A DNA stretch of 64,000 nt from Clostridia bacterium. Its GTDB lineage: Bacteria; Bacillota; Clostridia; Lachnospirales; Lachnospiraceae. The stretch lies in contig CAJTAK010000006.1 of assembly GCA_910574255.1 (NCBI GenBank), positions 234,293 through 298,292 on the forward strand. Direction: 5' to 3'. The notes under the pieces were generated by a model, which searched no databases, was not told where the DNA came from, and saw only the letters and a list, made by a program, of their open reading frames with translations. Positions 9,403-18,315 of the stretch are shown one piece after another; position 1 is the first letter of the stretch; each line of letters begins with the position of its first letter. Made by a program: the position numbers and the translations under genes.

Positions 9403-9752
9403 ACGCCACAGAAGTAATAGAACAGATCAGCCTGCAGATGATTACACAGGTTTGTGATGTAACAGCCGGCTGTATGCGGGCCATGGAAGAAGCCAAAGCG
9501 GGAAATATCCCGGAGGCCCGGGAACTGCTGAAAAAAGCGGAAAAAGGATACGGCAGATGTCATGAGATTCATTCTGAACTCATCAGCCGCATGGCATCAG
9601 GGGAGACCATTGAGTTTCATCTTCTTCTGGTTCACGCAGAAGATCAGATGATGAATGCAGAAGTTATCAAAATAATGGCGGAGCAGATCGTGGATTTGAG
9701 CGAACGGCTGGCGGAACTGGAAAAGTTTAACAGCAGTGCCCAGACTGCGTAA
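9399..9752 (+). CDS. PTS EIIA component, lactose/cellobiose family
   Basis: This small cytoplasmic phosphocarrier takes the phosphate from HPr and passes it to EIIB. The 117 residues form the three-helix bundle typical of EIIA-Lac/Chb, and the active-site histidine is His79 in LLLVHAEDQMM, the expected place. The start overlaps the EIIC stop codon by four bases (ATGA), and GAGGAAAGC precedes it. Together with EIIB and EIIC it would import and phosphorylate the sugar that the family 4 hydrolase then cleaves. Confidence 0.93.
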   Translation: MNATEVIEQISLQMITQVCDVTAGCMRAMEEAKAGNIPEARELLKKAEKGYGRCHEIHSELISRMASGETIEFHLLLVHAEDQMMNAEVIKIMAEQIVDLSERLAELEKFNSSAQTA

Positions 9753-9773
9753 CTGGAATAGGAGGACTGGTTT

Positions 9774-10088
9774 ATGGTACAGATAGGTTTGTTTTGTTTT
9801 GCGGGAATGAGCACATCGGTTTTGCTGAAAAAGATGCAGGAATATGCTCAGGAAATCGGAGCGGACTGCAGCATCAATGCATATGCAGAGACGAAAGTGG
9901 CAGATCTGGCATCCCAGCTGGATGTAGTTCTGATTGGGCCGCAGATTAAATATTATCAGAAGCGCATTGAGGAAATCTGTGCGCCTTATGATACAAAAGT
10001 GATGGTGATCTCCAATGTAGACTTCGGACGCATGGATGGAAAGAAGGTACTGACAGATGCATATGCATTGCTGGGGAAGACTTTATGA
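9774..10088 (+). CDS. PTS EIIB component, lactose/cellobiose family
   Basis: This 104-residue cytoplasmic domain protein phosphorylates the incoming sugar. The phosphocysteine is Cys8 in IGLFCFAGMSTSVL, followed by the P-loop-like GMSTS typical of EIIB-Lac/Chb. A TAGGAGG site lies nine bases before the ATG. It also probably phosphorylates the PRD regulator when no substrate is present, which is the usual control in this family. The stop overlaps the start of the next gene. Confidence 0.93.
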   Translation: MVQIGLFCFAGMSTSVLLKKMQEYAQEIGADCSINAYAETKVADLASQLDVVLIGPQIKYYQKRIEEICAPYDTKVMVISNVDFGRMDGKKVLTDAYALLGKTL

Positions 10089-10675
10089 CAAGAAAAGAAC
10101 TGGAGAACAAAATGCTCCAAAGGCTTCAGGAAGGAAGCAATTGCGCACCATTGTGGAAACGATTTTTTTCCTATGTGATTGATTACTTTTTGAGCACCAT
10201 ATTGATTTCCCTGATTCCCATGATTGTTACCAGCATTCTTACCGGAGAGAAAGCCTTTACTTCCGAGAATTTTACAGCGGTTCCCATGAGCTGGAGAATC
10301 GTTTTAAGTGGGGCAGCTATGGCTGTGGCAGTGTACTATTTCTGCGTTCTGCCCATGAAGGAACCGCATAAGGGGCAGACCTTTGGGAAACGGATTATGG
10401 GGATTCGGATTGCAGCGTCAGAGGGGCAGGAGCTTACATGGAGACATATGTGGAAAAGGGAACTTGTGGGTTCTCTTCTGATAGAAGGTGAGACGGCTTT
10501 CCCTTCTGCATTCCTCCGTTATTTCGTCTTTTTGTTTCTTCCGCAGGCGCTGTCCCAGGGGATTTATTATGTATATATAGGAATTTCTCTCTGTTCGGCT
10601 GTATATGCGGTTTTTAGTATGGATCATCGAATGTTTCATGATATAATAGGGAAAACGAAGGTAGTAGTAAAATAA
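10085..10675 (+). CDS. RDD-family membrane protein
   Basis: The 196 residues hold the RDD domain pattern: a basic segment, LWKRFFSYVIDYFLST (the Arg/Asp motif), three hydrophobic segments and the conserved TFGKRIMGIRI. Function in this family is mostly unknown. The gene overlaps the EIIB gene by four bases (ATGA) and so belongs to the PTS operon by position. Whether it helps in sugar uptake or is only co-transcribed cannot be told. Confidence 0.75.
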   Translation: MTRKELENKMLQRLQEGSNCAPLWKRFFSYVIDYFLSTILISLIPMIVTSILTGEKAFTSENFTAVPMSWRIVLSGAAMAVAVYYFCVLPMKEPHKGQTFGKRIMGIRIAASEGQELTWRHMWKRELVGSLLIEGETAFPSAFLRYFVFLFLPQALSQGIYYVYIGISLCSAVYAVFSMDHRMFHDIIGKTKVVVK

Positions 10676-10736
10676 TCCCTGACAAGAGACGATAATGCGA
10701 AACAACCGATGATTTCATGAAGTAAGGAGAGCATGT

Positions 10737-11525
10737 ATGGCGGCGCTGTTTTTTGATATTGACGGAACTATTTTGGACAGAAACCAGAGATGCCTGGAGA
10801 GTACCATGGAGAGCCTGAGAAAGGCAAGGCAGAGCGGCCATCTGCTGTTTATCAATACGGGGCGTACCGCCTGCGATATCCCGAAGGAATTTGAGGAGGT
10901 TCCTTTCGACGGGTACTGCTGCGGATGCGGAACCTACATCCGCTATCAGAATCAGGTTCTGTTTCACAGCACGATACCTTCTGCCCGGGGAGCAGAAATT
11001 GCAGATTATATGATAAAACAGGGGATCCCCGGAGCGTTGGAGGGTACAGAGCACATTTATTTTCAGAGAGCGGATTATAATAAGAATGCGGATCTTGTGG
11101 AGTATCGGGAAAATATAGCGCAGAAAAATGATGGTGTGGTACATACAATAGAGGAACCTGAGATTCGGTATGATAAGCTGATGTTCTGTGCAGAGGACGC
11201 CGGGATTTGCGAGAGATTTCTGAAATTCCTGGAGCCGGATATCAGAGCGATTGATTATGGGAACGGGGTCTATGAGTGTATACAGAAAGCGTATTCCAAG
11301 GCGACAGCGATTCAGTGGCTGCAGGATTATCTGAAGTTGGATAAGGAAGAGCTCTATGTCTTTGGAGACAGTGTCAATGACATAGATATGTTTTCTTATG
11401 TGAAGCATACCATTGCCATGGGGGATCATGACAGAGTGCTGGATCCGTTGACGGAGTACGTGACGGATGTAGTGGAGAGGGAAGGGATTCGGAAAGCGTT
11501 GGAGTATTATGGGTTGATTGTCTGA
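10737..11525 (+). CDS. HAD hydrolase, Cof/IIB subfamily phosphatase
   Basis: A cytoplasmic phosphatase, probably acting on a sugar phosphate. Motif I is FFDIDGTILD with the nucleophile Asp7 and the acid Asp9. Motif II is INTGRT near residue 41, and motif IV is FGDSVNDIDMF near residue 208. The large cap between motifs II and III fits the Cof-type (C2B) group of about 260 residues. It follows the RDD gene after 61 bp with a GGAGAGC site, and a strong terminator comes 26 bp after its stop, so it is likely the last gene of the PTS operon. Confidence 0.87.
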   Translation: MAALFFDIDGTILDRNQRCLESTMESLRKARQSGHLLFINTGRTACDIPKEFEEVPFDGYCCGCGTYIRYQNQVLFHSTIPSARGAEIADYMIKQGIPGALEGTEHIYFQRADYNKNADLVEYRENIAQKNDGVVHTIEEPEIRYDKLMFCAEDAGICERFLKFLEPDIRAIDYGNGVYECIQKAYSKATAIQWLQDYLKLDKEELYVFGDSVNDIDMFSYVKHTIAMGDHDRVLDPLTEYVTDVVEREGIRKALEYYGLIV

Positions 11526-11551
11526 GAGAATACACGCTTGAATAAGAATAC

Positions 11552-11599
11552 AAAAACTGTGACAAAACACGCCGGCCGGCGTGTTTTGTCACAGTTTTT
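11552..11599. terminator. Bidirectional terminator, 48-bp perfect palindrome
   Basis: Both 24-base arms match perfectly. The GC-rich centre (GCCGGCCGGC) is flanked by an A run on the left and a T run on the right, so the hairpin has a U tail on either strand. It sits between the convergent HAD phosphatase and ABC ATPase genes. Confidence 0.85.
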
Positions 11600-11606
11600 A
11601 TTTAGA

Positions 11607-12407
11607 TTATTCTGAGAGGAGGATTCGGTCGTTATCCAGTTCCCGTCCGGTTCCGGCTCTGAAACGAGCCAGCAGATCTTCTACAGACAAGTGGGAGCGT
11701 TCTTCACCACCGATGTCCAGGACGATGTTTCCGTCTGCCATCAGGAGTGTCCGATTGCCCAGCTCCAATGCCTGCTTCATATTGTGTGTGATCATCAGGC
11801 AGGTGATGTGTTCTCTGGCGGTGATTTCCCTGGTCAGCTGGAGGACTTTCCCGGCTGTGCCAGGATCCAGGGCGGCCGTGTGCTCATCCAGCAGCAGAAG
11901 TTTTGGGGGAACCATAGTGGCCATGAGCAGGGTCAATGCCTGACGCTGGCCGCCGGAGAGGAGGCCTACGGGCTGCTTCATCCGATCTTCCAGTCCCATG
12001 CCAAGTAAAGAGAGCTGTTCACGAAATACCGCTTTATCTTTCTTGGAAATGCGGCTGAATGGGGAGGAACCTTTGGAGTTGCGCAGATATGCCAGAGCCA
12101 TATTTTCTTCGATGGTCATGCTGGGCGCCGTTCCTTTTAAGGGATCCTGAAAGAGACGGCCAATGAAGTGGCTGCGCTTGTATTCCGGAAGAAAAGTAAT
12201 ATCCTTTCCGTCCAGAGAAATAGAACCTTCATCCACATAGAAAGCACCGGCGATAGCGTTAAACATGGTAGACTTACCGGCACCGTTGGAACCGATGATG
12301 GTGACAAAGTCCCCATCGTCCAGATGAAGAGAAAGATTGGAAATTGCTGTTTTCGCATTTACAGTACCAGGATTAAAAGTCTTGGAAATCTTCTGAATAT
12401 CCAGCAT
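11607..12407 (-). CDS. ABC importer ATP-binding protein (TrpZ-like)
   Basis: This is the ATPase of a three-component importer. Walker A is GSNGAGKST at about residue 40, the signature is LSGGQRQAL near residue 149, and Walker B is LLLLDEHTAALD near residue 170. The sequence resembles the LivG/LivF-like ATPases that pair with PF04392-type binding proteins. Its start is 2 bp from the stop of the permease gene, so the two are coupled. The Trp T-box upstream of the operon points to tryptophan as substrate. Substrate is inferred from regulation, not from this protein. Confidence 0.85.
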   Translation of the reverse strand: MLDIQKISKTFNPGTVNAKTAISNLSLHLDDGDFVTIIGSNGAGKSTMFNAIAGAFYVDEGSISLDGKDITFLPEYKRSHFIGRLFQDPLKGTAPSMTIEENMALAYLRNSKGSSPFSRISKKDKAVFREQLSLLGMGLEDRMKQPVGLLSGGQRQALTLLMATMVPPKLLLLDEHTAALDPGTAGKVLQLTREITAREHITCLMITHNMKQALELGNRTLLMADGNIVLDIGGEERSHLSVEDLLARFRAGTGRELDNDRILLSE

Positions 12408-12409
12408 GT

Positions 12410-13315
12410 CTAATGACCTCCTTTCCGGGCCGCAGCTTTCCGCTTCTGGAAAAGAATCCAGTTCTTGATGGTTGGAAATGCAATAGCCAGAGCTACAATG
12501 ACAGCAGTGATTAGCCGTAAGCCCTGAACAGGCATAATCTTGGTGTATAGTACAATGGCATAGATGAGTCGGTAAATTGCAGAGCCAATAATCGCTGCGA
12601 CTGCTCCTTTGATCAGAGTGCGCCGTCCAAGAACTGTTTCCCCTATGATGAGACAGGCCAGGCCAATGACTACAATACCGGTTCCGCCGTTGATATCAGC
12701 CGCATTCTGATACTGTCCAACCATCGCTCCGGAGAGGGCGGTCATCGCATTGGCAAGACACAGGCCGACTGTGATAGTAAAAGCCGGATTGATAGAGGAG
12801 GCCCGTACCATATCCATATTATCTCCTGTGGCACGAATGGAAAGTCCCAACCGGGTTCCCAGAAACAGGATCAGCAGGATGCCCATAAGAATGGTAATAA
12901 ATCCGGCCAGGATAGCTTCATTCCAGGCTCCGCCGATACCGGTATTTTCAAAGAGCGTAAATATGGTTTCAGACTTCAGAAGACTTACATTGGCACTCCA
13001 ACTCATCACCATGAGATTGACAGTGTAAAGCCCCATATTGGTGACAATGCCGGCCAGTATGGAGGGAACTCCAAGCTTTGTCTGAAGAAAAGCAGTTACA
13101 AAGCCTGCACCCATTCCTGCGATCATAGCTGCAGGAATAGCAAGCAGCGGATGTCCGGAAGCGGCCAGGGTCACAGATACGGCGGCACCCAGAACAAAGC
13201 AGCCGTCTGTGGTCAGATCCGCAATATCCAGAATGCGGTAGCTTAAGAATAGAGCCATAGCTACCAAGGCATAGAGAAAGCCCAGCTCCAGGGCCGTTTG
13301 TGTAATGTACAGCAC
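12410..13315 (-). CDS. ABC importer permease (TrpY-like)
   Basis: An integral membrane permease of the LivH/RbsC type (BPD_transp_2 fold) with about eight hydrophobic segments in 301 residues. The start is GTG at 13315, placed after a GAAAGGAG site. The conserved loop LGLSIRATGDNMDMVRASSIN, from about residue 170, contains the coupling-helix region of this family. It is the middle gene of binding protein - permease - ATPase. A hairpin lies between it and the binding-protein gene, which may lower its expression relative to that gene. Confidence 0.87.
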   Translation of the reverse strand: MLYITQTALELGFLYALVAMALFLSYRILDIADLTTDGCFVLGAAVSVTLAASGHPLLAIPAAMIAGMGAGFVTAFLQTKLGVPSILAGIVTNMGLYTVNLMVMSWSANVSLLKSETIFTLFENTGIGGAWNEAILAGFITILMGILLILFLGTRLGLSIRATGDNMDMVRASSINPAFTITVGLCLANAMTALSGAMVGQYQNAADINGGTGIVVIGLACLIIGETVLGRRTLIKGAVAAIIGSAIYRLIYAIVLYTKIMPVQGLRLITAVIVALAIAFPTIKNWILFQKRKAAARKGGH

Positions 13316-13354
13316 GGTACTTCTCCTTTCGAATAATTAACAAGTAACAATGGA

Positions 13355-13387
13355 CTGCTGCAGAAATTATGTGATTTTCTGCAGCAG
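13355..13387 (-). repeat. Intercistronic hairpin between binding protein and permease genes
   Basis: Twelve-base perfect arms (CTGCTGCAGAAA and its complement) enclose a nine-base loop in the 136-bp gap between the binding-protein stop and the permease start. There is no U tract after it on the minus strand, so it is more likely a stabiliser of the 3' end of the upstream message than a full terminator. Confidence 0.5.
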
Positions 13388-13451
13388 CTTAATTATTTTG
13401 TGTGATATAAATTATGCAAGGGATTTATACCTTAGGGGTAATACCTTACAG

Positions 13452-14528
13452 TTAATCTTCGGTTGTGACTACCTCAACGACCTCGCCCATATCGGAAAAT
13501 ACGGAATAATCAATGTTCAGTGTTTGAGCGGTTTCTGTATTTACGGTGATGATGCCGCCCTCTGTCAGATAGAAATCATCCATATCAGCCATGCCGTTTG
13601 TGACAGCATCAAAGGCAAGATCCGCAGTCTGTGTTCCCAGATCCGTGTAGTTTACACCACAAGTAATGAAAGCGCCGTTCCGGACAAAGGAGTCTGCTCC
13701 TGTGTAGTGAGGAATACCAGCTTTTGCCAGATCCTCGTAGATGGCAAGCTCAGAAGCCATGATTACATTATCGGTAGGAGTGAAGATAGCGTCCACGCCT
13801 TCTGCAATTAGGGCGGAAGCACAGGCGATTACTTCATCACTGGTTGCGGCAGGCTGCTCGCTGTAGGATATGCCTTTGGTTTCCAAATATGCCTTTGCCT
13901 CGGCAATAGGAGTGGTAGAGTTTGCTTCGGACTGGGAATAGAGAAGGCCGACCTTCTGAATATCCGGGTTCTGTGCAAACATCATATCCAGGATAAAGCT
14001 TGTATTCAGTGCATCGCTGGTTCCTGTTACGTAGTCAATATCTTTCAGTCCTGCCTCTGACGGATCTGAGATGGCGGCAAATATAACAGGAGTTTTGGTC
14101 TCTTCTGCACAGGAAACCATAACCTGAGCAGCTAATGTGGCAATAGGGATGATGGCATCTACTTTGTCAGCGATGAGTTGATCGCCAATCTGCTTTAAAG
14201 TCGACTGGTCGCCCTGCCCGGAATAGATTTCATGGGAAATGGTGATGCCCTTGTCGGCGGCAATGGCGTCCAGCTCGGCGGCGACTGCATTTGCAATCTC
14301 ATCCAGGGAGGCATGGTCCATCTGCTTTACGATCGCTATATTATAGGAATCTTTTGTGCCATCTGCAGCGGGAGCTTCTTGGTCCGCCCCGTCTGTGCCA
14401 GCAGGAGCATCCGCTGTTTCTTCTGGTGCAGCAGGTTCCTCTGATTTGCCAGAACAGCCCAGCATGGAGCAGGCAAGTACGAAAGCACATCCGAGAGCCA
14501 GTAATTTTTTCATAGTCATCTTCTTCAT
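13452..14528 (-). CDS. ABC importer substrate-binding lipoprotein (TrpX-like, PF04392)
   Basis: This extracellular lipoprotein captures the ligand for the importer. It has a basic start (MKKMTMKK), a hydrophobic signal and a lipobox ending MLGC, then an acidic Ala/Glu/Pro linker of about 35 residues. The remaining ~300 residues match the two-lobed ABC_sub_bind fold (IAIVKQMDHASLDEIANAV, VGLLYSQSEANS). It is the first gene of the operon and follows a tryptophan-specific T-box, so tryptophan or a close analogue is the expected ligand. An AGGAG site precedes the ATG at 14528. Confidence 0.87.
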   Translation of the reverse strand: MKKMTMKKLLALGCAFVLACSMLGCSGKSEEPAAPEETADAPAGTDGADQEAPAADGTKDSYNIAIVKQMDHASLDEIANAVAAELDAIAADKGITISHEIYSGQGDQSTLKQIGDQLIADKVDAIIPIATLAAQVMVSCAEETKTPVIFAAISDPSEAGLKDIDYVTGTSDALNTSFILDMMFAQNPDIQKVGLLYSQSEANSTTPIAEAKAYLETKGISYSEQPAATSDEVIACASALIAEGVDAIFTPTDNVIMASELAIYEDLAKAGIPHYTGADSFVRNGAFITCGVNYTDLGTQTADLAFDAVTNGMADMDDFYLTEGGIITVNTETAQTLNIDYSVFSDMGEVVEVVTTED

Positions 14529-14659
14529 AATTTTTTCTCCTTTTCTTTTACGAGGTTTTTGCTTGGGCGGCAGATGAGAAATTATGCTTTGCCAGGAGCA
14601 TAATGTTTAAGGAAGCTTTTATCAGCGGCAGTCTGCCAGGCATCTGAATTTTCTTGGAC

Positions 14660-14961
14660 GCCAGATAAAAAAACGCTTCTGTCCCATATATGGGACAGAA
14701 GCGTAAACTTCTGCGATACCACCCAAATTGACATCCCCTGTAGAATGTCCACTCGCTACACGTACCATCATACGTGCCCCGATGGATAACGGGTGGGGTC
14801 CCGTCAGCCCCTACTGGAAGTCCTTGCTCCCTTCGTTCAAAGCTACCCTCCGAAGCCCATTCGCTGACTGCTTCACGCTCCCATCCCACCGCCGGGAGCT
14901 CTCTGTAGATCTGCTTCTGCCAGTTACTCTTCTTCTTCACAGGTTTATCTAATATTGCGTT
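14660..14961 (-). promoter_or_regulatory. Tryptophan T-box riboswitch leader
   Basis: The minus strand carries all the parts of a T-box leader. There is AAGAGTAAC on the 5' side of stem I, then AGAGAG, the specifier loop GAA-TGG-G with codon TGG (Trp) at 14859-14857, and the T-box core TTGGGTGGTATCGC at 14726-14713, which pairs with the tRNA acceptor end. An intrinsic terminator follows at once. Uncharged tRNA-Trp should stabilise the antiterminator and switch on the downstream importer. The codon assignment is mine, made by position in stem I, and was not checked with a covariance model. Confidence 0.85.
14667..14704 (-). terminator. T-box-controlled terminator
   Basis: On the minus strand ACGCTTCTGTCCCA pairs with TGGGACAGAAGCGT around a TATA loop and is followed by seven T. 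Its 5' arm lies directly after the T-box core, as needed for the terminator/antiterminator choice. Confidence 0.85.
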
Positions 14962-14967
14962 ACTGGT

Positions 14968-14997
14968 ATTATATGCATTTGAATGCAGATTTGTCAA
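14968..14997 (-). promoter_or_regulatory. Promoter of the Trp importer operon
   Basis: On the minus strand there is a perfect TTGACA (14997-14992) and a perfect TATAAT (14973-14968), spaced by 18 bp. Transcription should start near 14961, just before stem I of the T-box. Confidence 0.75.
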
Positions 14998-15020
14998 GAA
15001 GTTTTTTTAAAATCACACAA

Positions 15021-16724
15021 TCATACAATCAACTGCCGATACCGGTTCAGACACGCCAGTATCTCCTGCCGCCGGGGACGTGCCAGGGATGAGCGGACAT
15101 CGCCGCGGTCAAAGAGCCCCTCCAGTCCCTGCTTATCAAGCAATGCTTCTATGTGATCCGCCAGAACCGCCATGTTCTTTTTCCCATCCATAGCCTGCAA
15201 TTGAAGATATTTCAGGAGATAGGCAAGAGCCATGGTCTGCTCACCGTCACGAAGCTGCTCTAAGTAGCGGAGTTCTACGGCATCACGTCCAAGCAGCAGC
15301 TCGCTGGTTCCCATTGCTTTTAATTTCAGCCGATCATCCCGTTTTACGGCAGCGTTGGCCTTGGGGCATCGGTTGGAGGAATAAGCGGGGAACTTATCTT
15401 GGTTGGCGGAAAATACCGGAAATGCGGCAGCAGCTTCCTTTGCCCGCTTTGTAATATCATAAGGCACGTATTCTTTCATCTGAATCACCGTGTCCGCCAC
15501 ATGGAAATAGGAGCCGGAACTTCCGGCTACAATGATGGATGAGATGCCAAAATCCTCATAGAGACTTCGCACCCGTTCAATAAAGGGAATAATCGGCTCT
15601 TCCTCAGGAGCAACCACCTGCTGCATCAGCTTGTCACGAATCATAAAGTTTGTGGCAGAGGTATCCTCGTCAATGAGCAAAAGAGTACTGCCGCTTTCCA
15701 TACTTTCCATAAGGTTTGCTGCCTGGGAGGTGCTGCCGCTGGCATCCTCCGTGGAGAAATGACGAGTATCCCTGCGCCCGGGAAGCTGGCGGATAAAGGG
15801 GGAGATATCCACACCTGTTACGCTTCTGCCATCCTCGGAACGGAGCTTCCAAGCGCTTGCATCCGTAATCACCAGATCCCGTCCGTCCCCTCCAATATGA
15901 TTATAGACGCCGTATTGAAGAGCCTGAAGAACCGTTGATTTTCCGTGATAGCCGCCGCCTACAAAAAGAGTGATGCCTTTTGGAATGCCCATACCTGTTA
16001 CGGGCCCCTTATTTGGAAGATTTAAGGTTACTTCCATAGAAGCCGGCGACTGAAAGGCTACGGCATCCTGCATGGGGCGGTCAGAGACACCGCTTTGCCG
16101 GGGCAGGACGGAGCCGTTTGCAAGAAAGGCACAGAGCCCCAGAGCCGGAAGCTGTTCCCGGATATACTGCTGATCCTCACAAAGCTCAATGGCGGCCTTT
16201 AAACGGCTCTTGTTGATCTTTTGATAGTAAAGACTGGCATGAACACAGCCCGGCAAAATGTCAAAAAGCATTTTTTCCAGCTCTCCCGCATCAATGGTAC
16301 GTCCTCTGGCCGGAAATCCGGCTTCAAAACGCAAAGTTACGGAACCATCACTATCCTGCACCCGGCAGGCAGTGCGCTCCAAAACCTCCTGACCGCACCG
16401 GGAAGCAGCCAGAAGTCCGCTTTTTCCGGAACCCTTGGCCTGCTTGCTTCCGGAGAAAAGCTGGGCGGAAAAAAGACGTGTCAAATGATCCTGCAGGGTA
16501 ATCCGCTTGGGATAGGTGTCGTAGTATTCCGCCGGAAATCCGGCTTTCTTTCCTGCCACAAGAACAGAAAGTCTGGATGGGGAGGCAAAGGGGTCTCCCT
16601 GTACATGGTCTATGGAAAGGACAAAGCTTCCAAAATCATATTGTCCTTTCAGATCTTTATAGGCCGGATATCCCCGGTGGTCAATAGAGCGAAGCTTCGC
16701 CCGCAAATCCTGTGATGATTTCAT
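15021..16724 (-). CDS. ABC-class predicted ATPase (PF09818 / COG3044 family)
   Basis: A 567-residue soluble ATPase of the ABC class with no membrane partner. The Walker A motif is VGGGYHGKSTVL near residue 252. A signature-like region and LLLIDEDTSATNFMIRD (Walker B) follow near residue 348. The N-terminal 230 residues (LRSIDHRGYPAYKDLKGQYD) are typical of this family and contain no transporter features. The cellular role is unknown. The start has a perfect AAGGAG site. It is transcribed alone, and its end lies just 24 bp before the -35 box of the Trp operon promoter. Confidence 0.85.
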   Translation of the reverse strand: MKSSQDLRAKLRSIDHRGYPAYKDLKGQYDFGSFVLSIDHVQGDPFASPSRLSVLVAGKKAGFPAEYYDTYPKRITLQDHLTRLFSAQLFSGSKQAKGSGKSGLLAASRCGQEVLERTACRVQDSDGSVTLRFEAGFPARGRTIDAGELEKMLFDILPGCVHASLYYQKINKSRLKAAIELCEDQQYIREQLPALGLCAFLANGSVLPRQSGVSDRPMQDAVAFQSPASMEVTLNLPNKGPVTGMGIPKGITLFVGGGYHGKSTVLQALQYGVYNHIGGDGRDLVITDASAWKLRSEDGRSVTGVDISPFIRQLPGRRDTRHFSTEDASGSTSQAANLMESMESGSTLLLIDEDTSATNFMIRDKLMQQVVAPEEEPIIPFIERVRSLYEDFGISSIIVAGSSGSYFHVADTVIQMKEYVPYDITKRAKEAAAAFPVFSANQDKFPAYSSNRCPKANAAVKRDDRLKLKAMGTSELLLGRDAVELRYLEQLRDGEQTMALAYLLKYLQLQAMDGKKNMAVLADHIEALLDKQGLEGLFDRGDVRSSLARPRRQEILACLNRYRQLIV

Positions 16725-16747
16725 AGAGATACTCCTTGTAAAAAAAT

Positions 16748-16939
16748 ATGATTGTTGTAATTTCTGTATTAAAAAATGTGTTTAAAGTTCTCGCATCCTA
16801 TTTTAAATCAGAAAAAATTTCCGGTCAATGGAAAATCTGCTGTGGATTCATAATTTCCGCACTTGCATTAGAATTGTTAATGTTCACACTCATGGTGTTG
16901 ACAATAGCCTTAGAATTTTACAATATTTCAATTCAATAG
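16748..16939 (+). CDS. Possible small membrane protein
   Basis: A 63-codon frame with a basic N-terminal half (FKSEKISGQWK) and one strongly hydrophobic segment (FIISALALELLMFTLMVLTIAL). I do not recognise it. There is no clear ribosome binding site before the ATG, and it starts 24 bp from the start of the divergent ATPase gene, so it could be chance coding. The AT-rich stretch from here to 17180 shows nothing else I can name. Confidence 0.25.
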   Translation: MIVVISVLKNVFKVLASYFKSEKISGQWKICCGFIISALALELLMFTLMVLTIALEFYNISIQ

Positions 16940-17182
16940 TCATCCATTGCGTTCTGATAATGGGACTTGTATAATGAAATGAGAAAATAATATGATATGA
17001 AGTGATTGTGGACCAATATCAGACTGGATTTGTAAAAATATGTAATTTAGAAAGGAAAAGCAACCGCCGGTTTACAAATTTCCAAGCGCACTTGGTGGTT
17101 GACAACCGAAAAAAAGCCTAGAATAAGCACATACCCAAGGGGTTGTGTACATGTACAGATAGAGAGAACTGAAAACAGCAAT

Positions 17183-17263
17183 ACTTGATACGGCGCCGGA
17201 AGAATTTACAGGCGCATGAATGTGTGACGATGAATTCTTCTGGATAAGTGTACGGTATCAAGT
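17183..17263 (+). repeat. Long imperfect stem-loop before the XRE regulator
   Basis: The outer arms ACTTGATAC (17183-17191) and GTATCAAGT (17255-17263) match 9 of 9. The inner arms at 17196-17206 and 17233-17243 match 10 of 11. The structure ends 35 bases before the start codon of the regulator, so it lies in its probable 5' leader. Confidence 0.45.
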
Positions 17264-17298
17264 GCTGCAAAACCAGAAATAGAAAGGACAGAAAAAAT

Positions 17299-18288
17299 AT
17301 GATATTAGCAGATAAAATTACTGCACTTCGCAGGCAGCATGGCTGGTCTCAGGAAGAACTGGCCGGACAGTTGGGCGTATCCCGTCAGGCGGTTTCCAAG
17401 TGGGAGAGCGCTTCGGCCATTCCGGATCTGGAACGTATCTTGAAAATGAGCCAGATTTTTGAGGTGAGTACGGATTACTTATTGAAAGAAGAGCTGGAAG
17501 AAGCGGAGGTGTCCGTAAGTTCAGGAGAAGATCCGGCGGAATGTGTAAGAAACGTGTCTTTGGAGGAGGCGAATGAATTTATAGAGAAGAAGAAGCGGAT
17601 GGCTCTTTCCCAGGCATTGGATGTTGCGGCATATATCCTTTGCCCGGTACCGCTGATTTTCCTCGCAGGCTATGCGGAGCTGGACGGCGCCCGGATTTCT
17701 GAGGAAGCGGCAGCCGGATTTGGTTGTATTACTTTGCTTCTGATTGTGGGCATAGCAACGGTTGTAGCGATTCTGAACGGCTCACGAATGGAGAAATACG
17801 AGTATCTGAAAAAGGGAAACTTCCGTCTTCAATATGGTGTGGAGGGGATTGTCAGAAAGAGCAAGGAAGAGATGGCAGGAACTTATCGGACCTGTGCAGC
17901 TGCGGGAACCTTTCTGTGCATTATATCAGCGGTTCCGATTTTCTTAATGTTTTGTTTCTGGGAGGATAATGATTTTGCGGGCGTGATTTCTGTGGATATT
18001 TTGCTGCTGCTGGTGGCAGTGGGAGTATTTCTGTTTATTTGGGCAGGAGAAGGCTGGGGAGCATGTCAGATTCTTCTTCAGGAGGGGGAATTTACACCGG
18101 AGGAACAGGCGAGAAAGCCGGTTTTTAAAATCTATTGGTGCGTGATAACGGCGATTTATCTGGGAATCAGCTTTTTGACATTTGAGTGGCATAAAACCTG
18201 GATCATTTGGCCCTGTGCAGGGGTCTTGGCCGGTGCGGTAAAGACAATCGAGCGAATGTGGCGGCGCAGCCGGAGGAAAATAGATTAA
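17299..18288 (+). CDS. XRE-family regulator with membrane domain
   Basis: The N-terminal 65 residues are a Cro/CI helix-turn-helix ([34 protein letters not shown], shown here only as its key span). The remaining ~265 residues have five to six hydrophobic segments, so the DNA-binding domain is tethered to the membrane. I start at ATG 17299, 10 bases after AAAGGA. The upstream in-frame start at 17248 has no site. Such proteins often sense envelope or membrane state, but the target here is unknown. It lies 27 bp before the WYL regulator on the same strand. Confidence 0.85.
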   Translation: MILADKITALRRQHGWSQEELAGQLGVSRQAVSKWESASAIPDLERILKMSQIFEVSTDYLLKEELEEAEVSVSSGEDPAECVRNVSLEEANEFIEKKKRMALSQALDVAAYILCPVPLIFLAGYAELDGARISEEAAAGFGCITLLLIVGIATVVAILNGSRMEKYEYLKKGNFRLQYGVEGIVRKSKEEMAGTYRTCAAAGTFLCIISAVPIFLMFCFWEDNDFAGVISVDILLLLVAVGVFLFIWAGEGWGACQILLQEGEFTPEEQARKPVFKIYWCVITAIYLGISFLTFEWHKTWIIWPCAGVLAGAVKTIERMWRRSRRKID

Positions 18289-18315
18289 TATTTCGTATGA
18301 ATGGGGAAAGGGCTT

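Noticed and set aside
10614..11570. 318-codon minus-strand ORF
   Set aside because: It is antisense to the HAD phosphatase along its full length, with no motif and no ribosome site.
14548..14997. 149-codon minus-strand ORF
   Set aside because: It lies over the T-box leader and its promoter, and its sequence is explained by RNA structure. It has no protein features.
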